Below, piece after piece: positions 1 through 9,767 of a DNA stretch of 64,000 nt (position 1 is its first letter; every line of letters begins with the position of its first letter). Origin of the DNA: Kryptolebias marmoratus (Eukaryota > Chordata > Actinopteri > Cyprinodontiformes > Rivulidae). A model generated the notes under the pieces. That model had not been told where the DNA came from. It searched no databases and saw only the letters and a list, made by a program, of their open reading frames with translations. The stretch is taken from NCBI RefSeq assembly GCF_001649575.2, contig NC_051453.1:12549876-12613875 (forward strand), written 5' to 3'. Position numbers and translations under genes: made by a program.

Positions 1-84
1 AAGTCATGAGCAGGGTTTGTTCTTGTAAATAATAAAGTTATAATCTTAAAAGCAAGGCTTCAAAATCCTAAGAAAGGTGAGAGG

Positions 85-425
85 TAGACATTAAAGTTTT
101 TGCTCATCTTTGTGTGCATGTGTCTGTTAGCAAAATATCTCATGAACCACTGGATGGATTTTAATAAAACTTTCAGAAAGTAATCATTGGATGTATGTAT
201 ACAACTGATTGATTTTTGGAGCCAACTCACTTCAAGATGGCTGCCACAGCCAACTAACTTTAGAAAACACCAAACTGGCTATAACTCAGTCAGGGTTATA
301 GATATTGAGCTAAAATTATGGTAGTAGCTGAGAGTCATTCACAACACAAACTCTGAGGGTGACATCTTGTGCTTAACCTTATTTTCAAGGTTTGGTCAAA
401 AACAGCTACAACATGAGATGCTTTT
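85..425 (+). repeat. Dispersed repeat family A, copy 1
   Basis: Recognised by landmark words shared with other copies: 'gttagcaaaatatctcatgaa', 'ttttggagccaactc', 'caagatggctgcc', 'ggctataactcagtcag' and 'gtagtagctgagagtcattc'. Copies at about 1640-2330, 17180-17480 and 22000-22570 carry the same words in the opposite orientation. I cannot assign it to a named family. Confidence 0.7.
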
Positions 426-1639
426 ATTCTGAAATGCTGACATAAAAGGTATCGAGCGATGTGCAGTCCTTCAAGGAATATTAGACCTTTATTCTTTCTG
501 ACAAAAAAAATGTGAACATGCTCTGTTGTGTTTAAATAAAATAATTGAAAAGTTGTGTTTTGTTGAAGTGTTTGTTTACGCTTCCAGAAAAGACGATTTT
601 AGAGTGTAAGATATTTAATCTTCCACTGACAAACATAACTATTTCCAGCAATAATCCAAATCAAATTCAAATAGGGAGCATTGACGCGTGTTTCTGGCTG
701 AGACGCTTCCCTAATGGCTGTCAAATCAGGGTGATAATGGCACCCTGACTGCATTAGCATCGCCGAGAGCTCCAGTTCGTGGACAAATTGCAGCAACCTC
801 CGAGCCCCCTGGGGGATCCTGGGTGTGAGTGCGTCTGCTTCTTCGAGCGGCGCATGCGAGAAGGGTCTGCGAACGGCAGCGGGTAAAATCGGGAATTCGT
901 CTGTTTGTCCGCCACAGTCAAAAGGTCACGCTCCGCCAAGATACGATTCATGTGGACAAACATCCTGTGTGGTTAGAAATAGTGCTTGAATTCCAGTATC
1001 CAGCAATGTTTGAAAATGCTTGAACACACATCTCAGAAGAACCTAAACACCACTCATTGGGGCCTTGGTAAAACATCCCCGTGTGTCCTTCAGCAGGGCT
1101 GAGTTTAGGTCATATTTAGTGTTACATCGAAGAAATATTTTAGTCCAACTAACAGCCCCACACATCTAAGTCAAAAAGACACAGAGAGCAACCTCTGAGC
1201 ATGAGAGATTAATGAGCTTTCTAATACGATTTAGGTTTGAGGGAAGTCTTCCATCAGGAAAATTGCTCGTCTTTTTTTTTTTCTCTCTTGTTGCCACACA
1301 CTCATCTGCTGACGCAACTCATCCCCTTCGCTGTCATCCGATGTCGTCCTTCTGCCTCTAATTTACTAATCCTACACCGGGGCACTGGTTCGTTCCAAGA
1401 AACATTCCTCCGAAAATGTAATAACACAGGCATCCGATTGTTTTAGCTTTATTGGAGATGCCTTGTTTGGCATAGGTCACCGTCTTATCGTTGAAAAAGC
1501 CCTCATTTTATTTATCTAACATGCTGTATTTTGTTTCCTAGCAGTGGCAGAACAAGAGCCGCACTGTATGTTGTGTAATGATCACAGAGACCAAATAAAT
1601 ACTGGTTTTGAAAGTTCAGTCAGTGCACACTCTAGTTTG

Positions 1640-2330
1640 TAATTTGTGTAGCGCCTTTCATGTCAAAGTTTTAGGCTAAGATCATCTCATGATGAAAGGG
1701 GACAGAGTTATAGTCATTTTGGTAAAACTTTGTAAATGACGTTATGCAAGATTTTATGTGATATTGCGAGAGTTTGTTTCATAAGTTAGTGCTTGGAGTA
1801 TATGTTGAGGATGACTCTCAGCTACTAACACACTAAGTCTGAGCTCAGTAAATGTAAAACTGACCGACGTGTAGCCATTTTTGTGTTGGCTAAGGTTGAA
1901 CACCTGTGGCGTCCACCCTGAACTGGGATGACTCCAAAAGTTAATGAGCTGTAGATGTATATCAGTTCATTACTTCCTGATAGTTTCACTACAATCCGCC
2001 CAGAGGTTCATGAGATATTTTGCTAACAGACAAAAACGGTTGTCTCCGAATAGTTGATGGTAAAGTTTTAAACAAAGGTCTTGTGCAATCTGTTAGTGCT
2101 CAGAATGTGTTGGGGATCAGCCTCAGCTACTACCACACTAAATTTTAGGTTAAATATTTGTAAAATTGGCTGACTTGTAGGCATTTTTGTCTTTAGCCAT
2201 CTTGAACTGGGTTGACTTCAAAAGTTAATCAGTTGTAGATGTACATCCAGTGACTATTTTCTGCAAGTCTGATTAAAATTGGTCCAGTGATTAATGAGAT
2301 GGTTTGCTAACAGATGGACACACACAGACA
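1640..2330 (-). repeat. Dispersed repeat family A, two head-to-tail copies
   Basis: Two units in the same orientation, reversed relative to the copy at 85-425. Each ends in a 'gttcatgagatattttgctaa'-like or 'taatgagatggtttgctaac'-like word (near 2010 and 2300), and each contains 'ctcagctacta' (near 1818 and 2124) and 'agttaatcagttgtagatgta'-like words. The head-to-tail pairing recurs at 22000-22570. Confidence 0.65.
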
Positions 2331-2339
2331 TGGGCATGA

Positions 2340-2720
2340 ACATTGCCACCTTTGCCTTCAGCAGCGGGCAATCACTAAAGAAGCTGCAGTGCTTGTTTGA
2401 TGGCTGCTGCAGCGTTCAGGCCACCGGAGACGGCAGATACACGTCTGTGTGTGGATGCAGGCAAAATGGAAAAAAAACTACTCGGACCATCATGTGTCTC
2501 TCCCATCAGAGGGCCGGACGAGCGGGAATGGGACTGCACGTGACGGAGAAGCGACAGAAACTGGCTCGGCGCAGCAGAAAGGCTGGGCGCTCCTCCCTGC
2601 ATAGATTCGCTGCTCCGGGAGCCGCAAACTGCAGCTTTCACGGGCCATCTGCAACGATCGGCAACACGCTCACAAACGACAACAACAAGCTGCCGACGCA
2701 AACATCACCGGAGGCATCAA
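2340..2720. other. GC-rich island inside shc2 intron 1
   Basis: About 380 bases clearly richer in G, C and CpG than the flanking A/T-rich intron. Long open frames occur on both strands (2294-2854 plus, 2375-2701 minus), as expected when stop codons are depleted by GC content. Neither translation shows a known domain. It could be an internal promoter or CpG island, by analogy with the internal promoter that produces p52/p46 SHC1, but nothing here proves that. Confidence 0.35.
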
Positions 2721-3696
2721 TCAGAGATAACAGGTGCACTTGTTATGAATCTCAACAAGCCTCATTTGTGCTCAACATGTGGACCTCTCCCACACTGATC
2801 CGACCTCCTCTTCCACATCACATGATGCAAATGACTGTGATTAAACCTAATTGAATATAGGAATGAATGGTGCCTGTATAATGCCATTAGAAAATGTGCT
2901 CGGGCCCCCAGACTGTGGTAATCAAGAGTCATGTCATTAGCTTGAGGAGGAGGAGGAGCAGGAGGGGGTGCAGAGGTTGCTAAGAGGAGATCAGTGACTG
3001 ACATCAAGCTGTCTGATTTAGATAATAACCCCCTCTTTGGAAGCTCCAATCCCTCAGAGTCATGTCTTTGCAGGGCAGAGTTATTTGTTTCATTTCTATT
3101 ATCTTAATTTTGGATAAACATTTTTTTTAAATGAAGAAGCTTCAGCACACTGCAACTATGCAAACTGTAAACTCTGGATTTTTCTATGCTGAGAGGCCGT
3201 AAATAAAGGTTGTGGCTAAAAACCATTATTATTCACGGCACACGTGAATGTAAACAGTCCCAAAAGCGCACAAAGAGGACCACTCCCATAATCAGGCAGG
3301 GATCTGCTCCATAAATACAGCTAATTACTGTTTCTAAGTACAACAAAATGCAATGCATTCTATCTTTTGGTGGTGGTGGTGGGGGAGTGCAGATGGAAAA
3401 GACAATGCTTTCGACTGTCTGTGCACATAATTTCAACATTCATCATTCTCCAGCCCTGGTGCAGTCTCCCAGGCCATCTATCTGGATCAAATTATGTATT
3501 CCCTTGTCGTCGCCCCAAGAGCTGCAAAACAAACTGCTTGCAAGTGTGATGTTTTCTGTTTCCCACCCAGCCAGATAAACCAATTGGTCATTAAAAATCT
3601 GCAATTCTCTGGTTGCCTAAGAAAGTTTTTTTCTTTTTTTCTTTTTGAAAATCATATTTAACACTGATGCATAAAAAAAGGTGCTGCCTGACTTAC

Positions 3697-4509
3697 CCTG
3701 ACAATATAAGAGGCCCCTTGTCCTACAATTTTCTTGTCAGGGTGCAGCCAGCCCTGACAGGGTTTGTGGATGAAGCTGCCCTTCTGGTTGAGGTCCTCTC
3801 CCCCCAGCCACATGCCTTCCACCCTCGTCCTGCGATTCATCCCTGACCTGGAGCTGCTGGAACCAATGGGACTCCCCATGACCTCTGCGGCCCTGAATCC
3901 GTGACCTCCCGGACCAGTGGAGCTTGCAGCAGCAGCTGCCGCCGCCGCCGCCGCCCGCTGCCCTCGAATGGCCTGCAGGGAACAGGGGGTGACACAGACA
4001 GGGTCACAGGAGTTAAGCACGGCTGCGAGGCTGGCTACGGGCCCGCTGGCGTGGGGCGCACTGCCGGGCCTGTGTGACGATGAGGATGAAGAGGCGGAGG
4101 CCTGGGATGGAGCTGCTGATGCTGCCGCCGCCTTGCCCGAGTCCTTGCTGGAGCTGGAGCTGGAGCTGGAGTTGGATGGGCTCCGGCTGAGAAGGGAGTT
4201 GGAGAATTTCCACTGGGGCATCTTTGGGATGAGCATGCAGAAGGTCGTGGTGGCATCCTGCTCCCCGTCCAGGCAGGGGGAGTCTGCCAGGGCTGCAGCC
4301 CCCGCATGGGAGGAGGAGGACCTGGTGCTGGGATCCAGAGGAGGCAGAGGAGGCAAAGGAGGTAGAGGAGGCAGAGGAAGGCTTGGGGTGGAGGAGGAGA
4401 CCACCGGCGTGGCCACAACTTTGCCACTCATGGCTAAGCTCTGCATCAGGTCGTCAGAGGAGGTCACAGAGTCGTTGCGAAAGCGGCCATACTTTGGCTT
4501 AAGGAGCAT
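3697..4509 (-). CDS. shc2: SHC-transforming protein 2, first coding exon (partial gene)
   Basis: SHC adaptors carry phosphotyrosine signals from receptors to Grb2/Ras. This exon encodes 271 residues, the p66-type N-terminal region up to the start of the PTB domain. Seen: a CH2-type start (KYGRFRNDSV, residues 6-15), a block TTFCMLIPKMPQWKF (88-102) that I recognise as SHC2-like, Ser and Ala runs (about 113-121 and 186-195), RRTRVEG (226-232), and the KGSFIHKP and GWLHP motifs (243-250, 253-257) ahead of the PTB fold. The exon ends after Arg271 at a GTAAGT donor (3691-3696), phase 0. I chose the Met at 4507-4509 because it matches the SHC3/p66 start; the open frame runs further upstream as poly-Pro. 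Met224, just before NRRTRVEG, sits where p52 SHC1 starts. Later exons (PTB, CH1, SH2) are beyond the left edge. odf3l2 nearby supports shc2 over shc3. Confidence 0.88.
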
Positions 4510-4578
4510 GCCCGGAAGATCCGCTTGAAGCAGGGCAGGCAGAGGATGGACAGAGGATGGAGGGGAAAGGGGAAGAGG

Positions 4579-4597
4579 GGAGGGGGGGGGGGGGGGG
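4579..4597 (+). repeat. Poly-G tract upstream of shc2
   Basis: An almost unbroken run of G, flanked by further GGGG and GGAGG blocks, about 70-90 bases upstream of the shc2 start codon (poly-C on the shc2 sense strand). It could fold as a G-quadruplex and is error-prone in sequencing, so its length is uncertain. Confidence 0.85.
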
Positions 4598-4757
4598 AGG
4601 TGTGATGAAGGAGGAGGGGGGAAAAAAAACAACAAGAAAATCTTCTAGAGTGTGTCCTATGTCCTCGATAAAGTCAGCTCACAGCTGTCTGGTCCTCCAC
4701 CGTTCAGGCGCTGTTCCGATCTCATGCTGCTCTGCTCTCCATCTGAGCAGGCCCACT

Positions 4758-4792
<35 letters not shown>

Positions 4793-4909
4793 CCTGAGGC
4801 AGCATCGCTCGTCTGCTCCTGTCTCTCCTGCTCTGTGGATGATGTCATTGGCCCATTAGCCCTGCCCAGCTGCTCCCAGACTGTATTCGCTGAAACACAT
4901 CATCTACTT

Positions 4910-4912
<3 letters not shown>

Positions 4913-4940
<28 letters not shown>
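4913..4940 (+). repeat. CA microsatellite
   Basis: About 13 consecutive CA units in the shc2 upstream region. Confidence 0.9.
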
Positions 4941-5124
4941 TTCTGCAGTTCAGTCACGCTTCTGCATAAGGGACACTCAGCAAAAATGAGTCAGTGTGCA
5001 ACATTTGACCTGCAAATTAGAAAGACAGTGACCTAACTGGATCAACAATACTGCCCAGGTTTAAACACAAAAAAGGCAGTTTGATTATTGTGTGAATGCT
5101 GATTCAGCTAAATCTATTTATCAA

Positions 5125-5510
5125 AATGTTCAGCTTATTCAGGAGTTGGGTGTCATGACTTTTGAATTTTGTCATTTTTATACTTTTCAAAAATATTTTA
5201 CTTTATCTACAAATAGTATGACCATAGAAATACACTGAGATCTCTTCACTTCTTTAAAAAGCTATTTTAGATAAAGTTTGGCTACTTTTAGCTTTCAGCT
5301 AGCATTTTGCCCCTTTTAGCAAGTGTTCTGCTTCTTTTAGCTTTATTAACTCAGTTTCAGCTTTTCGTCAAACCTCATCATTTCCACTGAATGTTCACAA
5401 AAAATGTCAGACTTTAAAGTTATTTTTGGTTGGTCTTTGTTGCTGCAGTACAGGTAAAAATGAGTTGGAAATAGAATTACGAGAGCCAAAGGGGCAGACA
5501 ACATGGCAGC
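5125..5510 (+). repeat. Repeat family D (TTTTAGC-rich element), copy 1
   Basis: Starts with 'cagcttattcaggagttggg', continues through 'acttttcaaaaatatt', then a core of degenerate units of the type 'tgctacttttagctttcagct', and ends with 'cagcttttcgtcaaacctca'. The same order of landmarks is seen at about 22955-23420 and 48340-48850. Confidence 0.6.
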
Positions 5511-7574
5511 TCTGGGTCTTTTCTTCGTAATCAATTTAATTTGAAATTTTTACATAGGTCAGTAACATTATGAACAAAATGTCACAATGTCAGAATGCAC
5601 AATAGGACATTACAATACACCTGTTGTAGTTAAAAGAATAACCCAAGAATTGGTCATGGTAGTGAGCTAATATCAGAGCATGATGCACCCAATTAGTCAA
5701 AGTGATTCCTGAGTCAATGCAAGGAGTGTAATCTCATTTGTCCAAGCTACACAGAAAGACCAAACAAAAGAAACAACACAGCAACGGTCTTAAGGGAGAA
5801 CCTCCACCCTGTTCCATCCGCCTGCATCTTCTTCACCTCCTCCCTTTTATCCATCTCCCAAGAGAGCAATCAGCCATCTCAGCATGACCCTTTTAGCTCT
5901 TCACTTGCCCCCCCTATTTCTCTCCTGCCAAACAAATTTCACTCGTATTTTCCCCCAACTGAGAGCTCAACCAGGGATTTTCACAATTAACCGTAACATT
6001 ATGTCCACCTTTCTGATGTTTGGTCTCTCTGGCTTGCTTTCCTAACAGATCCCAGCAGATCGACATCTGGGAATTCGCATAAATAATAGTTGTGGCGCGG
6101 TGTTTTCTCCAGTTTCCTTGATGTACTTTTATGACATCAGCTCTTTGCTCCCACTTCCTTTTCTCATAGATAACTGACGCTATTTCATTTCGATTCAAGT
6201 GGCCTAATTTGCAGGATTTGCCAAGTTATTTGTGAACAATGAAACAATAGATTTGGTTACAAAACTAAACTCTGAAGCACCGGCTGTAAACACAGTAAAA
6301 ACCTTGGTGCTCAAAGGTGTTATTACCACTAATCTACTGTATAACTTATGTTGCACCTGCCTGAAGAAAGAAACAAATTGGTAAATCAAAGTTATCTCTA
6401 TGACTATTACCACTGTATTATATGTGGGTTAGAAAGCAGGCAGCTATATTTTCTGTTAAAAACACTGCAGGAGTATTAACTCAGAACAGCACTGATCAAA
6501 ACAGGTTTGAATCTCGTGAATTATTCTGACATATCAGCAGGCTAAAGTTATTTGGGATATTGTCAAAATTCAACATATTACCTGCAAGTCCCTTTCCTTG
6601 GATAAAGAGGATGAAAGAGCCAGGCCAGTGGGTTGCAAAATGTGTCTTCCAGAGGTCAGGAGGCTAGAAATAGCCAACATGCAAAAAAAATAAAAAATAA
6701 AAAAAATAAAAAACCCTAATAACCAGTGTAGACATGCTGCAAAACCTCCCCACCTTCCTCGACACAGCCAATCACTTCTTGTTTATTTGCTACCGTGTTC
6801 CAAAGGTACTGATAAACCAGATGCAATCGATGGGTGTTGACAGATGCAGCATTTCTGAGTATGTTCTGTCCTCTTTTAGTTTTCTGAGTACTCACTGCAG
6901 TCACAGCAAAAGCAAAACAGATTTGTTGTTTTAGTTACTCAAACTAAATCCTGCAAGCTAAAAAGGTGTTAGTTTCCACATAAAACAGCAATATTTACAG
7001 TATACAATGGCGTAATTTCACATAAATACAGCTTTGCTGTATGGATAGCAGACCATTCAAGCCACATTGCCACATCAGTGTGTTAAAGAAAAACCTGACA
7101 GACTCTGAATTAAACTGAACATCAAATAGGATCAAATTTGAATTAATGTGCTGTGCATTTTTATTTATTATATATTTTGTTAAAATAAGACATTTGCCTT
7201 TCAGTGTTTTTAGAGAGCAATAAAACGTGACATGAATTCACCTATTTAGATAACACCTTTTCCAATCCTGTCAACTTAATTAGCTGACAGAGATAAATAA
7301 CGGCTTTAATAAAGAGTTCTCACTAAGTACGTTTTTTTCTCGCATTTCTTTAATTAAAACACGTCTTGATTGATATTTGATTATATGATTGGTAAATATT
7401 TATTTATTATGCCATATTGCAAAAAACAAACAAACTACAAGCACATTAATATTCGTTAAATAAACTGAAAATTTGTTTATTGTTGCAACCGGTGCTGTGT
7501 GGTCGTTTTACAAACGAGTACCTCATCTTCTCAAGCTTAGACGATCTTGTTTTGCTCACGTGCTACTGTCCTGA

Positions 7575-7611
7575 CCAATCAGGGGAAAGCGGGTAACCGT
7601 TGCCTTTTGAA
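7575..7611 (+). promoter_or_regulatory. Candidate CCAAT-MYB-CHR cell-cycle promoter of cks2
   Basis: Upstream of the cks2 start codon there is a CCAAT box (7575-7579). About 26 bases further is the six-base CHR word TTTGAA (7606-7611). Between them lies 'taaccgttg', the complement of a MYB site (CAACGGTTA). CCAAT boxes spaced about 30 bases from a CHR are typical of genes controlled by NF-Y and DREAM/B-MYB-MuvB and expressed in G2/M; mammalian CKS2 is regulated this way (established). No transcript data are available here. Confidence 0.55.
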
Positions 7612-7695
7612 ATCAGCGGCAGATGACAGCAGCTCGTCGCGCAGTAAATAACCCAAACTAAATTCAGCGAAAACGAGGATCATCACTGGAATAAA

Positions 7696-9767
7696 ATGTC
7701 GAAAAAACAGATTTACTACTCTGACAAGTACAACGACGAGGAGTTCGAGTACAGGTACCGATGTAGTCGGTTTTAGGAAGTCTACTGTGTTGTATTGTTT
7801 TTCTTATGTCCTCCAAAGCCAAAAAGTGTTAATAACATGTCCTTTTCGAGCTGCATGTGGCTAGTTATAACTTTAAGATAAGCAGACAGTTTTATTTTTC
7901 ATTTGAGCAGCACAGTGGTAGCGGTTAATCAAGTAAAAAAAAAAGACGTTACGGCAGACGTTAACGTTTAGCTAACGGTTAGCAAGGTTAGCCATGCTAA
8001 CGCTGCTTACCTCCCACCAGGCATGTCGTGCTTCCGAAGCAGCTGTCTAAGCTGGTGCCCTCCTCCCATCTGATGACAGAAGAAGAGTGGAGAGGACTGG
8101 GGGTCCAACAAAGCCAGGGCTGGATTCACTACATGATCCACAAACCAGGTCAGTAACCATCACTGTTAAGGAGAGGTTTCCTAAGTCCTCAAACTCTGCT
8201 GTCAAACTCAGATGCAGTCAAAGAAATGCATATCATGACTTCTTTAAAGAAGCTGAAAACATTATTGTGGAAATCTCAGGCAAAGCTAATATTTCAGAGC
8301 TTATGTAATGGCATGGATATTACATCTAAAATGTTTCATCAAGCAGACAGATTATAAATTTATCCTCTCATGCTATAAGCACAAAAACAAAAGTTGCATC
8401 TGAAAATACACATGATCAAACTTTACTGAGTTCTCTTTTATTTAGAATATAAATTATGCGTTATCATGATTTAGATAACTCCCAACACTATTCAAACTCA
8501 GTAGCAGATGCCTCTATAGCTTTCATTTTGGGGCTGAAGTAGATATTTTGTATATTTGTCTCTGTGCTGGTGTAGATTCTCAGTCATCCAGGCCATGGTA
8601 AATTCAAAAAAAGTTAAAAAACAAAAACAACTGGACTTCTATTCTGTAGCTGAAGACGTNNNNNNNNNNNNNNNNNNNNNNNNNNNNNNNNNNNNNNNNN
8701 NNNNNNNNNNNNTGTTAGGAGAGTGAGAACAATTTGCAAGCAATCCAGCTTACATCACATCTCAGCTTTAAAAGCTCAACTCCACACTCTCTATTTCTGA
8801 ACTGAGAAAGCTCCTCGGATGAGAAGCGAAACGTCTTCAGCTACAGAATAGAAGTCCAGTTGTTTTTGTTTTTTAACTTTTTTGGATTATATTTGTCTCT
8901 ATTTTAGACGCATACAAACAGTTCCTGTACACTCAAAAAAAGCATAAAAGTAATTTTCTTTTAGGATTTTCTAGTATGGAGAAAATAAAATGGTGTGCAT
9001 AAAATGTTGCCTTTTATTTTTATTGTATATAAAAGATTGACACAGTTATAGTTTTAGTTCACAATAGAAAACACTTTGTGAGCAAAGCTGTGTTTTAATA
9101 TGTGCTATATAAAAGCGTAAAGTAGTGCAACTAATACACACATTTTCTTATATGGTGCTTAAAATTGTAAGATAGTTTTAAGTACATGAACGTCGTGTTT
9201 GATTAAAGAAACTGACAACCTCCAGAAGTGTCATTCTCCACAAGCCATCTTTTGCATAAAGCCTTTACTGCACATTTACATAAAAAGATATGTATTTAGA
9301 TGACAAAGACAGCTGAAAAATGTCAATAAATCTGGGTCTGGAAACATCAGGAGTTTTGAAACTAAATGTGTAAAATAAAATGTATCTTAACTTCAGCTCT
9401 GGTAGGAAATGATGCTCAGAACATCATATTTTTCCCCTATTTAAAGCATTTTGTTTCTGCTTGGCTTGACTGCCTTTTTACAATGACTATCTCTGTTGAT
9501 CATATCTTACATTGTTGTAGGTTGTCAAAATAATAAAATACGAAAAGCCTGAATCGCCAGCTTTTCTGGTCGAAACCTAAAACTGAAACATGCTTATAAT
9601 AATGCTGTAATTGCTCTTTCTGTTCTTCAGCAGGTTTTACAAACAGTTACGTAAAGATCAACCACAGTATTAGTCATTATGCTGACACGTGCCTCTTTTT
9701 TTTTTTTTTTCTTTACTCCTCAGAGCCACACATACTACTTTTCAGAAGGCCTCTCCCGAAAGAATGA
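7696..9767 (+). CDS. cks2: Cyclin-dependent kinase regulatory subunit, CKS2-like
   Basis: Small CDK-binding adaptor that docks phosphorylated substrates to CDK1/2-cyclin. Three exons, 7696-7754, 8021-8148 and 9724-9767, join in phase to give 76 residues. All junctions are GT-AG. The protein starts [12 protein letters not shown] and keeps the phosphate-pocket residues of the family: Lys11, Arg20, Ser51, Trp54 and Arg71. It also has the HxPEPH hinge (60-65) that allows strand exchange. Position 41 is Glu and 45 is Gly; Cks1 uses Ser41 and Asn45 to bind Skp2, so this protein is CKS2-like in type. It ends in LPKE, slightly shorter than the 79-residue human proteins. Intron 2 holds a palindromic repeat with an assembly gap. 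It is the only plus-strand gene in the window, divergent from shc2 and convergent with odf3l2. It may be a third CKS paralogue (see findings). Confidence 0.93.
8570..8890. mobile_element. Palindromic repeat B with long inverted arms, interrupted by an assembly gap
   Basis: The left arm (about 8607-8659) and right arm (about 8831-8885) are near-perfect inverted repeats built on 'ctggacttctattctg' plus 'tagctgaagacgt'. The spacer contains 53 N (8660-8712) and a stretch with 'agctcctcggatgagaagcg'. It looks like a non-autonomous DNA element (foldback/MITE type). Partial single-arm copies occur at about 26090-26220 and 34095-34170. The family name is unknown to me. Confidence 0.65.
8660..8712. 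other. Assembly gap (53 N)
   Basis: A run of N inside the spacer of the palindromic repeat in cks2 intron 2. The true length is not known. It does not touch any cks2 exon. Confidence 0.99.

Larger units (their letters stand above)
1..3696 (-). other. shc2 intron 1 (partial), no coding exon seen
   Basis: This is the intron after the first shc2 exon, running off the left edge. I looked on the minus strand for the expected next exon (PTB domain, YMGC motif) and did not find it. The stretch holds three copies of a dispersed repeat (about 85-425 and 1640-2330) and two GC/CpG-richer islands (about 660-960 and 2340-2720). Open frames in those islands have no recognisable domain, so I treat them as chance. 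Confidence 0.75.
4510..7695. other. Intergenic region between shc2 and cks2 (divergent genes)
   Basis: No gene recognised. The first 400 bases should hold the shc2 5' UTR and promoter: a G run (about 4579-4597), a CT run (about 4760-4792) and a CA microsatellite (about 4913-4940). A copy of the minisatellite-bearing repeat D lies at about 5125-5510. The rest is A/T-rich. The cks2 promoter is at the right end. Confidence 0.7.

Noticed and set aside
2294..2854. 186-codon open frame on the plus strand and 108-codon frame on the minus strand over the same island
   Set aside because: Both are explained by low stop-codon density in GC-rich sequence; neither has a domain, a splice context or a supporting neighbour.
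3917..4528. 203-codon plus-strand frame opposite shc2 exon 1
   Set aside because: It is the antisense shadow of the GC-rich shc2 exon; its Ala, Glu and Leu runs mirror the sense poly-Ala and poly-Ser tracts.
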